From Haliotis asinina (lineage: Eukaryota; Mollusca; Gastropoda; Lepetellida; Haliotidae), in assembly GCF_037392515.1 (NCBI RefSeq), contig NC_090285.1, positions 2,235,501 through 2,299,500 on the forward strand: a stretch of DNA of 64,000 nucleotides, given 5' to 3'. How positions within the stretch are numbered: position 1 is the first letter of the stretch; every line of letters starts with the position of its first letter. Below are positions 1 to 8,306 of this stretch, one piece after another. The notes beneath the pieces were generated by a model. It had not been told where the DNA came from. It saw only the letters and a list, made by a program, of their open reading frames with translations, and did no database searches. A program made the position numbers and the translations under genes.

Positions 1-171
1 CTACGAAGCACTGATAACAAATTGTATTTAAATGAAGAGGACACTGTGTGGAGGACACTGCATTTGCATCCATATGGAGTAAATGGACACGTCAACTGAA
101 CACTTCCTCCTTGCCAGCTGTCTTCTTTAACTTAAGAATGAGAAGCTAAGAAAAGGCACTGTTAGTGTGAA
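1..171. other. Partial 5'-5' spacer at window edge, with 14-bp duplication
   Basis: Right half of a family A 5'-5' spacer cut by the window start. It contains a duplicated GAGGACACTG separated by TGTG (about 37-60), a 14-bp insertion not seen in any other 5'-5' spacer here. The octamer ATTTGCAT follows at about 62-69. Confidence 0.9.
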
Positions 172-178
172 GCATCGG

Positions 179-189
179 TGGTCTAGTGG
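179..189 (+). promoter_or_regulatory. Pol III A box of tRNA-Gly(GCC)
   Basis: TGGTCTAGTGG fits the internal A-box consensus. The same element sits at +8 to +18 of every GCC gene, with changes only at 1,109 (A14G), 28,219 and 30,368 (G15A) and 40,293 (G9T). Confidence 0.9.
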
Positions 190-220
190 TAGAATACTCG
201 CCTGCCACGCGGGTGACCCG

Positions 221-231
221 GGTTCGATTCC
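221..231 (+). promoter_or_regulatory. Pol III B box of tRNA-Gly(GCC)
   Basis: GGTTCGATTCC is a perfect B box (TFIIIC site) at +50 to +60. It is altered in the G53T copies (9,561; 14,520; 15,731; 29,156; 31,305), the T54G copy (10,772) and the T55C copies (50,677; 53,510; 55,399; 62,953). Confidence 0.92.
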
Positions 232-247
232 CGGTCGATGCACACTC

Positions 248-261
248 TTTTGGTTTTTTTT
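248..261 (+). terminator. Double oligo-T Pol III terminator of tRNA-Gly(GCC)
   Basis: After a 5-nt trailer comes TTTT, then GG, then T8. The arrangement of a first T4-T5 and a backup T-run recurs after all GCC genes: T4/T5-G2-4-T7-10 in family A; T4-GG-T6, T4-G-T8 or T4-G-T4-C-TT in family B. Three copies (21,640; 38,415; 39,354) have only T3 in the first run but keep a T9-T10 backup. Confidence 0.85.
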
Positions 262-712
262 GCGCCTCTGGGGGTTGAAAAAGAGGCCTCCAAACGCGTG
301 TCTCCTGGTAAGAACACCTAGTCTGTGACGCAATGTGATTGTTGTCAGTGATGTCACGTTTCTGTGACGTGAGGACATTGTGAGGTCACAGGTGAGTCTT
401 TCTATATATATCAGAACGTTGGAATGAGAGAACGTGTCCATTTACATTGAAGTTGATGTAAGGACGGAATGTTGTGCAGCTTTTAGCATTGTCCCACAGT
501 AATCGGTGTCAGGCTGTCAATGAAGCAGTAATACCGTCAGTTCTACGTTGGATTACACACAATATTTCACTTCACAGCATGGCTGAGATAACAGAAAGTG
601 TCCACAGCAAATTATATATATCAACATGATGTATAGTCATGGAGTAATTCATTTGTACTTTCTTCAGTCAGAGATGAACTCGACGTTTCTCTAGCTATGT
701 TCCTGCAGGAAT

Positions 713-717
713 AAAAA
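713..717 (-). terminator. T5 Pol III terminator of tRNA-Gly(UCC)
   Basis: On the - strand the gene is followed by AC and then TTTTT. Family B has TC then TTTTT. The run is kept in every copy except 61,620, where it is interrupted. Confidence 0.9.
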
Positions 718-730
718 GTTGCGTCGGCCG

Positions 731-741
731 GGAATCGAACC
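731..741 (-). promoter_or_regulatory. Pol III B box of tRNA-Gly(UCC)
   Basis: GGTTCGATTCC, a perfect B box at +51 to +61, unchanged in all 66 UCC genes. Confidence 0.92.
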
Positions 742-773
742 CGGATCGACTGCTTGGAAGGCAACCATGCTAA

Positions 774-784
774 CCTTTACACCA
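774..784 (-). promoter_or_regulatory. Pol III A box of tRNA-Gly(UCC)
   Basis: TGGTGTAAAGG at +8 to +18. Copies at 17,491, 18,429, 19,367 and 22,189 read TGGCGTAAAGG, closer to the canonical TGGC start. Confidence 0.88.
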
Positions 785-791
785 CCGACGC

Positions 792-1108
792 TGACCATGC
801 TAAGCTTTGTTGAATAGGCATCTTAATGAAATTTGCTGATTGATTGGCCACGCTTCGAGGCACGCCACTAAACGAGACGGCTTACGTCACAAACTGAATG
901 AAATTGGGCTTTGGAAATGTATTTCTGTCTTATGCAACGAGGGTCTACAATCTACGAAGCACTGATAACAAATTGTATTTAAATGAAGAGGACACTGCAT
1001 TTGCATCCATATGGAGTAAATGGACACGTCAACTGAACACTTCCTCCTTGCCAGCTGTCTTCTTTAACTTAAGAATGAGAAGCTAAGAAAAGGCACTGTT
1101 AATGTGAA
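792..1108. promoter_or_regulatory. 317-bp 5'-5' spacer between divergent genes (representative)
   Basis: This spacer lies between the 5' ends of a UCC gene (leftward) and a GCC gene (rightward). It contains an inverted CCAAT box (ATTGG, 843-847), TTACGTCA (882-889), TATTTAAAT (976-984) and the octamer ATTTGCAT (999-1006, about -110 to -103 of the GCC gene). All 66 complete copies are exactly 317 bp. A 62-codon open frame crosses it in family A but is closed by stops in family B, so it does not look coding. A shared upstream control region is inferred only. Confidence 0.5.
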
Positions 1109-1179
1109 GCATCGGTGGTCTGGTGGTAGAATACTCGCCTGCCACGCGGGTGACCCGGGTTCGATTCCCGGTCGATGCA
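1109..1179 (+). tRNA. tRNA-Gly-GCC: tRNA-Gly (GCC), A14G variant
   Basis: Position 14, an almost invariant A that pairs with U8 and lies in the A box, is G here. Otherwise consensus. The trailer is T4-GGG-T7. Activity is doubtful. Confidence 0.88.
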
Positions 1180-1262
1180 CACTCTTTTGGGTTTTTTTGC
1201 GCCTCTGGGGGTTGAAAAAGAGGCCTCCAAACGCGTGTCTCCTGGTAAGAACACCTAGTCTG

Positions 1263-1327
1263 TGACGCAATGTGATTGTTGTCAGTGATGTCACGTTTCT
1301 GTGACGTCAGGACATTGTGAGGTCACA
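1263..1327. promoter_or_regulatory. Cluster of CRE-like elements in 3'-3' spacer (representative)
   Basis: Within 65 bp lie TGACGCAA (1263-1270), TGATGTCA (1286-1293), the perfect CRE palindrome TGACGTCA (1302-1309) and the inverted repeat TGTGAGGTCACA (1316-1327). The block recurs in every unit, with point variants such as TGACGTGA in the units at 172 and 2,055. Function is inferred from motif shape alone. Confidence 0.4.
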
Positions 1328-1665
1328 GGTGAGTCTTTCTATATATATCAGAACGTTGGAATGAGAGAACGTGTCCATTTACATGACTCCATTTGAAGTT
1401 GATGTAAGGACGGAATGTTGTGCAGCTTTTAGCATTGTCCCACAGCAATCGGTGTCAGGCTGTCAATGAAGCAGTAATACCGTCAGTTCTACGTTGGATT
1501 ACACACAATATTTCACTTCACAGCATGGCTGAGATAACAGAAAGTGTCCACAGCAAATTATATATATCAACATGATGTATAGTCATGGAGTAATTCATTT
1601 GTACTTTCTTCAGTCAGAGATGAACTCGACGTTTCTCTAGCTATGTTCCTGCAGGAATAAAAAGT

Positions 1666-1737
1666 TGCGTCGGCCGGGAATCGAACCCGGATCGACTGCT
1701 TGGAAGGCAACCATGCTAACCTTTACACCACCGACGC
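1666..1737 (-). tRNA. tRNA-Gly-TCC: tRNA-Gly (UCC)
   Basis: Consensus copy. The 5' flank carries the AGGATTGG variant instead of AAGCTTTG. Confidence 0.97.
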
Positions 1738-2054
1738 TGACCATGCTAGGATTGGTTGAATAGGCATCTTAATGAAATTTGCTGATTGATTGGCCACGCT
1801 TCGAGGCACGCCACTAAACGAGACGGCTTACGTCACAAACTGAATGAAATTGGGCTTTGGAAATGTATTTCTGTCTTATGCAACGAGGGTCTACAATCTA
1901 CGAAGCACTGATAACAAATTGTATTTAAATGAAGAGGACACTGCATTTGCATCCATATGGAGTAAATGGACACGTCAACTGAACACTTCCTCCTTGCCAG
2001 CTGTCTTCTTTAACTTAAGAATGGGAAGCTAAGAAAAGGCACTGTTAGTGTGAA

Positions 2055-2125
2055 GCATCGGTGGTCTAGTGGTAGAATACTCGCCTGCCACGCGGGTGAC
2101 CCGGGTTCGATTCCCGGTCGATGCA
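2055..2125 (+). tRNA. tRNA-Gly-GCC: tRNA-Gly (GCC)
   Basis: Consensus copy; trailer T4-GG-T8. Its upstream flank has the B-like GGGAAGC. Confidence 0.97.
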
Positions 2126-2602
2126 CACTCTTTTGGTTTTTTTTGCGCCTCTGGGGGTTGAAAAAGAGGCCTCCAAACGCGTGTCTCCTGGTAAGAACAC
2201 CTAGTCTGTGACGCAATGTGATTGTTGTCAGTGATGTCACGTTTCTGTGACGTGAGGACATTGTGAGGTCACAGGTGAGTCTTTCTATATATATCAGAAC
2301 GTTGGAATGAGAGAACGTGTCCATTTACATTGAAGTTGATGTAAGGACGGAATGTTGTGCAGCTTTTAGCATTGTCCCACAGCAATCGGTGTCAGGCTGT
2401 CAATGAAGCAGTAATACCGTCAGTTCTACGTTGGATTACACACAATATTTCACTTCACAGCATGGCTGAGATAACAGAAAGTGTCCACAGCAAATTATAT
2501 ATATCAACATGATGTATAGTCATGGAGTAATTCATTTGTACTTTCTTCAGTCAGAGATGAACTCGACGTTTCTCTAGCTATGTTCCTGCAGGAATAAAAA
2601 GT

Positions 2603-2674
2603 TGCGTCGGCCGGGAATCGAACCCGGATCGACTGCTTGGAAGGCAACCATGCTAACCTTTACACCATCGACGC
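2603..2674 (-). tRNA. tRNA-Gly-TCC: tRNA-Gly (UCC), G7A variant
   Basis: The last acceptor pair becomes A7.C66, a mismatch. Anticodon, A and B boxes and terminator are intact. Confidence 0.9.
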
Positions 2675-2991
2675 TGACCATGCCAAGCTTTGATGAATAG
2701 GCATCTTAATGAAATTTGCTGATTGATTGGCCACGCTTCGAGGCACGCCACTAAACGAGACGGCTTACGTCACAAACTGAATGAAATTGGGCTTTGGAAA
2801 TGTATTTCTGTCTTATGCAACGAGGGTCTACAATCTACGAAGCACTGATAACAAATTGTATTTAAATGAAGAGGACACTGCATTTGCATCCATATGGAGT
2901 AAATGGACACGTCAACTGAACACTTCCTCCTTGCCAGCTGTCTTCTTTAACTTAAGAATGAGAAGCTAAGAAAAGGCACTGTTAGTGTGAA

Positions 2992-3062
2992 GCATCGGTG
3001 GTCTAGTGGTAGAATACTCGCCTGCCACGCGGGTGACCCGGGTTCGATTCCCGGTCGATGCA
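2992..3062 (+). tRNA. tRNA-Gly-GCC: tRNA-Gly (GCC)
   Basis: Consensus copy; trailer T4-GG-T8. Confidence 0.97.
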
Positions 3063-3539
3063 CACTCTTTTGGTTTTTTTTGCGCCTCTGGGGGTTGAAA
3101 AAGAGGCCTCCAAACGCGTGTCTCCTGGTAAGAACACCTAGTCTGTGACGCAATGTGATTGTTGTCAGTGATGTCACGTTTCTGTGACGTCAGGACATTG
3201 TGAGGTGACAGGTGAGTCTTTCTATATATATCAGAACGTTGGAATGAGAGAACGTGTCCATTTACATTGAAGTTGATGTAAGGACGGAATGTTGTGCAGC
3301 TTTTAGCATTGTCCCACAGCAATCGGTGTCAGGCTGTCAATGAAGCAGTAATACCGTCAGTTCTACGTTGGATTACACACAATATTTCACTTCACAGCAT
3401 GGCTGAGATAACAGAAAGTGTCCACAGCAAATTATATATATCAACATGATGTATAGTCATGGAGTAATTCATTTGTACTTTCTTCAGTCAGAGATGAACT
3501 CGACGTTTCTCTAGCTATGTTCCTGCAGGAATAAAAAGT

Positions 3540-3611
3540 TGCGTCGGCCGGGAATCGAACCCGGATCGACTGCTTGGAAGGCAACCATGCTAACCTTTAC
3601 ACCACCGACGC
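3540..3611 (-). tRNA. tRNA-Gly-TCC: tRNA-Gly (UCC)
   Basis: Consensus copy with the AGGATTGG 5' flank. Confidence 0.97.
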
Positions 3612-3928
3612 TGACCATGCTAGGATTGGTTGAATAGGCATCTTAATGAAATTTGCTGATTGATTGGCCACGCTTCGAGGCACGCCACTAAACGAGACGG
3701 CTTACGTCACAAACTGAATGAAATTGGGCTTTGGAAATGTATTTCTGTCTTATGCAACGAGGGTCTACAATCTACGAAGCACTGATAACAAATTGTATTT
3801 AAATGAAGAGGACACTGCATTTGCATCCATATGGAGTAAATGGACACGTCAACTGAACACTTCCTCCTTGCCAGCTGTCTTCTTTAACTTAAGAATGAGA
3901 AGCTAAGAAAAGGCACTGTTAGTGTGAA

Positions 3929-3999
3929 GCATCGGTGGTCTAGTGGTAGAATACTCGCCTGCCACGCGGGTGACCCGGGTTCGATTCCCGGTCGATGCA
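3929..3999 (+). tRNA. tRNA-Gly-GCC: tRNA-Gly (GCC)
   Basis: Consensus copy; trailer T4-GG-T8. The spacer after it is mosaic, with B-like CAGGCC, CTATAGATATC and the 9-bp insert. Confidence 0.97.
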
Positions 4000-4485
4000 C
4001 ACTCTTTTGGTTTTTTTTGCGCCTCTGGGGGTTGAAAAAGAGGCCTCCAAACGCGTGTCTCCTGGTAAGAACACCTAGTCTGTGACGCAATGTGATTGTT
4101 GTCAGTGATGTCACGTTTCTGTGACGTCAGGCCATTGTGAGGTCACAGGTGAGTCTTTCTATAGATATCAGAACGTTGGAATGAGAGAACGTGTCCATTT
4201 ACATGACTCCATTTGAAGTTGATGTAAGGACGGAATGTTGTGCAGCTTTTAGCATTGTCCCACAGCAATCGGTGTCAGGCTGTCAATGAAGCAGTAATAC
4301 CGTCAGTTCTACGTTGGATTACACACAATATTTCACTTCACAGCATCGCTGAGATAACAGAAAATGTCCACAGCAAATTATATATATCAACATGACGTAT
4401 AGTCATGGAGTAATTCATTTGTACTTTCTTCAGTCAGAGATGAACTCGACGTTTCTCCAGCTGTCTTCCTGCAGGAATAAAAAGT

Positions 4486-4557
4486 TGCGTCGGCCGGGAA
4501 TCGAACCCGGATCGACTGCTTGGAAGGCAACCATGCTAACCTTTACACCACCGACGC
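4486..4557 (-). tRNA. tRNA-Gly-TCC: tRNA-Gly (UCC)
   Basis: Consensus copy. Its downstream flank reads CCAGCTGTCTTCC rather than CTAGCTATGTTCC, as at 10,383. Confidence 0.97.
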
Positions 4558-4874
4558 TGACCATGCTAAGCTTTGTTGAATAGGCATCTTAATGAAATTT
4601 GCTGATTGATTGGCCACGCTTCGAGGCACGCCACTAAACGAGACGGCTTACGTCACAAACTGAATGAAATTGGGCTTTGGAAATGTATTTCTGTCTTATG
4701 CAACGAGGGTCTACAATCTACGAAGCACTGATAACAAATTGTATTTAAATGAAGAGGACACTGCATTTGCATCCATATGGAGTAAATGGACACGTCAACT
4801 GAACACTTCCTCCTTGCCAGCTGTCTTCTTTAACTTAAGAATGAGAAGCTAAGAAAAGGCACTGTTAGTGTGAA

Positions 4875-4946
4875 GCATCGGTGGTCTAGTGGTAGAATAC
4901 TCGCCTGCCACGCGGGTGACCCGGGTTCGATTCCCGGTTTGATGCA
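4875..4946 (+). pseudogene. tRNA-Gly-GCC: tRNA-Gly (GCC) with inserted base in 3' acceptor strand
   Basis: The 3' acceptor strand reads TTTGATGC, eight bases in place of seven (C replaced by TT). It could fold only with G.U pairs at 6-67 and 7-66 and a bulged U. A and B boxes are intact, so transcription is possible but processing and charging are doubtful. Trailer T4-GGG-T7. Confidence 0.7.
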
Positions 4947-5423
4947 CACTCTTTTGGGTTTTTTTGCGCCTCTGGGGGTTGAAAAAGAGGCCTCCAAACG
5001 CGTGTCTCCTGGTAAGAACACCTAGTCTGTGACGCAATGTGATTGTTGTCAGTGATGTCACGTTTCTGTGACGTCAGGACATTGTGAGGTCACAGGTGAG
5101 TCTTTCTATATATATCAGAACGTTGGAATGAGAGAACGTGTCCATTTACATTGAAGTTGATGTAAGGACGGAATGTTGTGCAGCTTTTAGCATTGTCCCA
5201 CAGCAATCGGTGTCAGGCTGTCAATGAAGCAGTAATACCGTCAGTTCTACGTTGGATTACACACAATATTTCACTTCACAGCATGGCTGAGATAACAGAA
5301 AGTGTCCACAGCAAATTATATATATCAACATGATGTATAGTCATGGAGTAATTCATTTGTACTTTCTTCAGTCAGAGATGAACTCGACGTTTCTCTAGCT
5401 ATGTTCCTGCAGGAATAAAAAGT

Positions 5424-5495
5424 TGCGTCGGCCGGGAATCGAACCCGGATCGACTGCTTGGAAGGCAACCATGCTAACCTTTACACCACCGACGC
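5424..5495 (-). tRNA. tRNA-Gly-TCC: tRNA-Gly (UCC)
   Basis: Consensus copy, A-type T5 trailer. Confidence 0.97.
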
Positions 5496-5812
5496 TGACC
5501 ATGCTAAGCTTTGTTGAATAGGCATCTTAATGAAATTTGCTGATTGATTGGCCACGCTTCGAGGCACGCCACTAAACGAGACGGCTTACGTCACAAACTG
5601 AATGAAATTGGGCTTTGGAAATGTATTTCTGTCTTATGCAACGAGGGTCTACAATCTACGAAGCACTGATAACAAATTGTATTTAAATGAAGAGGACACT
5701 GCATTTGCATCCATATGGAGTAAATGGACACGTCAACTGAACACTTCCTCCTTGCCAGCTGTCTTCTTTAACTTAAGAATGGGAAGCTAAGAAAAGGCAC
5801 TGTTAGTGTGAA

Positions 5813-5883
5813 GCATCGGTGGTCTAGTGGTAGAATACTCGCCTGCCACGCGGGTGACCCGGGTTCGATTCCCGGTCGATGCA
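5813..5883 (+). tRNA. tRNA-Gly-GCC: tRNA-Gly (GCC)
   Basis: Consensus copy; trailer T4-GG-T8; upstream GGGAAGC. Confidence 0.97.
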
Positions 5884-6360
5884 CACTCTTTTGGTTTTTT
5901 TTGCGCCTCTGGGGGTTGAAAAAGAGGCCTCCAAACGCGTGTCTCCTGGTAAGAACACCTAGTCTGTGACGCAATGTGATTGTTGTCAGTGATGTCACGT
6001 TTCTGTGACGTCAGGACATTGTGAGGTGACAGGTGAGTCTTTCTATATATATCAGAACGTTGGAATGAGAGAACGTGTCCATTTACATTGAAGTTGATGT
6101 AAGGACGGAATGTTGTGCAGCTTTTAGCATTGTCCCACAGCAATCGGTGTCAGGCTGTCAATGAAGCAGTAATACCGTCAGTTCTACGTTGGATTACACA
6201 CAATATTTCACTTCACAGCATGGCTGAGATAACAGAAAGTGTCCACAGCAAATTATATATATCAACATGATGTATAGTCATGGAGTAATTCATTTGTACT
6301 TTCTTCAGTCAGAGATGAACTCGACGTTTCTCTAGCTATGTTCCTGCAGGAATAAAAAGT

Positions 6361-6432
6361 TGCGTCGGCCGGGAATCGAACCCGGATCGACTGCTTGGAA
6401 GGCAACCATGCTAACCTTTACACCACCGACGC
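6361..6432 (-). tRNA. tRNA-Gly-TCC: tRNA-Gly (UCC)
   Basis: Consensus copy, A-type T5 trailer. Confidence 0.97.
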
Positions 6433-6749
6433 TGACCATGCTAAGCTTTGTTGAATAGGCATCTTAATGAAATTTGCTGATTGATTGGCCACGCTTCGAG
6501 GCACGCCACTAAACGAGACGGCTTACGTCACAAACTGAATGAAATTGGGCTTTGGAAATGTATTTCTGTCTTATGCAACGAGGGTCTACAATCTACGAAG
6601 CACTGATAACAAATTGTATTTAAATGAAGAGGACACTGCATTTGCATCCATATGGAGTAAATGGACACGTCAACTGAACACTTCCTCCTTGCCAGCTGTC
6701 TTCTTTAACTTAAGAATGAGAAGCTAAGAAAAGGCACTGTTAGTGTGAA

Positions 6750-6820
6750 GCATCGGTGGTCTAGTGGTAGAATACTCGCCTGCCACGCGGGTGACCCGGG
6801 TTCGATTCCCGGTCGATGCA
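6750..6820 (+). tRNA. tRNA-Gly-GCC: tRNA-Gly (GCC)
   Basis: Consensus copy; trailer T4-GG-T8. Confidence 0.97.
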
Positions 6821-7297
6821 CACTCTTTTGGTTTTTTTTGCGCCTCTGGGGGTTGAAAAAGAGGCCTCCAAACGCGTGTCTCCTGGTAAGAACACCTAGT
6901 CTGTGACGCAATGTGATTGTTGTCAGTGATGTCACGTTTCTGTGACGTCAGGACATTGTGAGGTCACAGGTGAGTCTTTCTATATATATCAGAACGTTGG
7001 AATGAGAGAACGTGTCCATTTACATTGAAGTTGATGTAAGGACGGAATGTTGTGCAGCTTTTAGCATTGTCCCACAGCAATCGGTGTCAGGCTGTCAATG
7101 AAGCAGTAATACCGTCAGTTCTACGTTGGATTACACACAATATTTCACTTCACAGCATGGCTGAGATAACAGAAAGTGTCCACAGCAAATTATATATATC
7201 AACATGATGTATAGTCATGGAGTAATTCATTTGTACTTTCTTCAGTCAGAGATGAACTCGACGTTTCTCTAGCTATGTTCCTGCAGGAATAAAAAGT

Positions 7298-7369
7298 TGC
7301 GTCGGCCGGGAATCGAACCCGGATCGACTGCTTGGAAGGCAACCATGCTAACCTTTACACCACCGACGC
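7298..7369 (-). tRNA. tRNA-Gly-TCC: tRNA-Gly (UCC)
   Basis: Consensus copy, A-type T5 trailer. Confidence 0.97.
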
Positions 7370-7686
7370 TGACCATGCTAAGCTTTGTTGAATAGGCATC
7401 TTAATGAAATTTGCTGATTGATTGGCCACGCTTCGAGGCACGCCACTAAACGAGACGGCTTACGTCACAAACTGAATGAAATTGGGCTTTGGAAATGTAT
7501 TTCTGTCTTATGCAACGAGGGTCTACAATCTACGAAGCACTGATAACAAATTGTATTTAAATGAAGAGGACACTGCATTTGCATCCATATGGAGTAAATG
7601 GACACGTCAACTGAACACTTCCTCCTTGCCAGCTGTCTTCTTTAACTTAAGAATGGGAAGCTAAGAAAAGGCACTGTTAGTGTGAA

Positions 7687-7757
7687 GCATCGGTGGTCTA
7701 GTGGTAGAATACTCGCCTGCCACGCGGGTGACCCGGGTTCGATTCCCGGTCGATGCA
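7687..7757 (+). tRNA. tRNA-Gly-GCC: tRNA-Gly (GCC)
   Basis: Consensus copy; trailer T4-GG-T8; upstream GGGAAGC. Confidence 0.97.
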
Positions 7758-8234
7758 CACTCTTTTGGTTTTTTTTGCGCCTCTGGGGGTTGAAAAAGAG
7801 GCCTCCAAACGCGTGTCTCCTGGTAAGAACACCTAGTCTGTGACGCAATGTGATTGTTGTCAGTGATGTCACGTTTCTGTGACGTCAGGACATTGTGAGG
7901 TCACAGGTGAGTCTTTCTATATATATCAGAACGTTGGAATGAGAGAACGTGTCCATTTACATTGAAGTTGATGTAAGGACGGAATGTTGTGCAGCTTTTA
8001 GCATTGTCCCACAGCAATCGGTGTCAGGCTGTCAATGAAGCAGTAATACCGTCAGTTCTACGTTGGATTACACACAATATTTCACTTCACAGCATGGCTG
8101 AGATAACAGAAAGTGTCCACAGCAAATTATATATATCAACATGATGTATAGTCATGGAGTAATTCATTTGTACTTTCTTCAGTCAGAGATGAACTCGACG
8201 TTTCTCTAGCTATGTTCCTGCAGGAATAAAAAGT

Positions 8235-8306
8235 TGCGTCGGCCGGGAATCGAACCCGGATCGACTGCTTGGAAGGCAACCATGCTAACCTTTACACCAC
8301 CGACGC
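8235..8306 (-). tRNA. tRNA-Gly-TCC: tRNA-Gly (UCC)
   Basis: Consensus copy with the AGGATTGG 5' flank. Confidence 0.97.

Larger units (their letters stand above)
172..242 (+). tRNA. tRNA-Gly-GCC: tRNA-Gly (anticodon GCC), consensus copy
   Basis: This 71-nt gene folds as a full cloverleaf. The acceptor is GCATCGG with TCGATGC (G7.U66 wobble). The D arm is GTCT/GAAT with loop AGTGGTA, holding a C12.A23 mismatch present in every array copy. The anticodon arm is CTCGC/GCGGG around loop CTGCCAC, so the anticodon is GCC and it decodes GGC and GGU. The variable loop is TGAC, the T arm CCGGG/CCCGG with loop TTCGATT, and the discriminator is A73. There is no intron and no encoded CCA. The body is of the animal tRNA-Gly(GCC) type. 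This is the consensus form for the array; the trailer is T4-GG-T8. Confidence 0.98.
243..719. other. Family A 3'-3' spacer (representative)
   Basis: The 477 bp between the 3' ends of the convergent genes carry no gene. After the terminator there is a cluster of CRE-like elements, a short AT-rich tract (CTATATATATC, near 400), and a second AT tract near 614 before the UCC terminator. Across the array this spacer varies from 477 to 487 bp through the 9-bp indel and T-run length. Both families have the same overall content. Confidence 0.85.
720..791 (-). tRNA. tRNA-Gly-TCC: tRNA-Gly (anticodon UCC), consensus copy
   Basis: This 72-nt gene folds as a full cloverleaf. The acceptor is GCGTCGG with CCGACGC, seven Watson-Crick pairs. 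The D arm is GTGT/GCAT with loop AAAGGTTA. The anticodon arm is GTTGC/GCAGT around loop CTTCCAA, so the anticodon is UCC and it decodes GGA and GGG. The variable loop is CGAT, the T arm CCGGG/CCCGG with TTCGATT, and the discriminator is A73. Positions 15 and 48 are A and U, a Levitt pair replacing the usual G15-C48, which suggests a selected structure. There is no intron and no encoded CCA. This is the consensus form for the array. Confidence 0.98.

Noticed and set aside
290-400. Spliced-leader RNA gene in the 3'-3' spacer (CTGGTAAG and ACAGGTGAGT resemble 5' splice sites)
   Set aside because: No Sm-type site follows at the right distance and no leader-like 5' end is evident. The GTGAGT match is lost in single units (near 17,161 and 44,290).
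127-441. - strand open frames crossing the GCC gene (contain GIEPGSPAWQASILPLDH)
   Set aside because: The recognisable part is the antisense translation of the tRNA itself. This is a familiar spurious protein signature of tRNA-Gly genes.
243-719. 5S rRNA, U6 or other small RNA gene in the spacers
   Set aside because: None of the conserved blocks of these RNAs was recognised on either strand.
172-791. tRNA-derived SINE expansion
   Set aside because: Genes are full-length with exact trailers and terminators in tandem units. There is no A-rich tail or target-site duplication, and spacers repeat as faithfully as genes.
898-1086. 62-codon + strand open frame (begins MKLGFGNVF) repeated across family A
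   Set aside because: It lies in the 5'-5' spacer and is closed by in-frame stops in family B (GGCTTTTGAA, or TATTGAAAT where the former is intact). It resembles no protein I know and is repeated only because the spacer is.
1316-1327. Oestrogen- or thyroid-type hormone response element at TGTGAGGTCACA
   Set aside because: It contains one AGGTCA half-site and a short palindrome, but half-site spacing does not match a standard response element. Kept only as part of the CRE-like cluster.
4392-4583. + strand open frames crossing the UCC gene (contain RRPGIEPGSTAWKATM)
   Set aside because: Again antisense translation of a tRNA gene. The frame is interrupted in most family A units (TAG in the flank) and follows the tRNA, not a protein.
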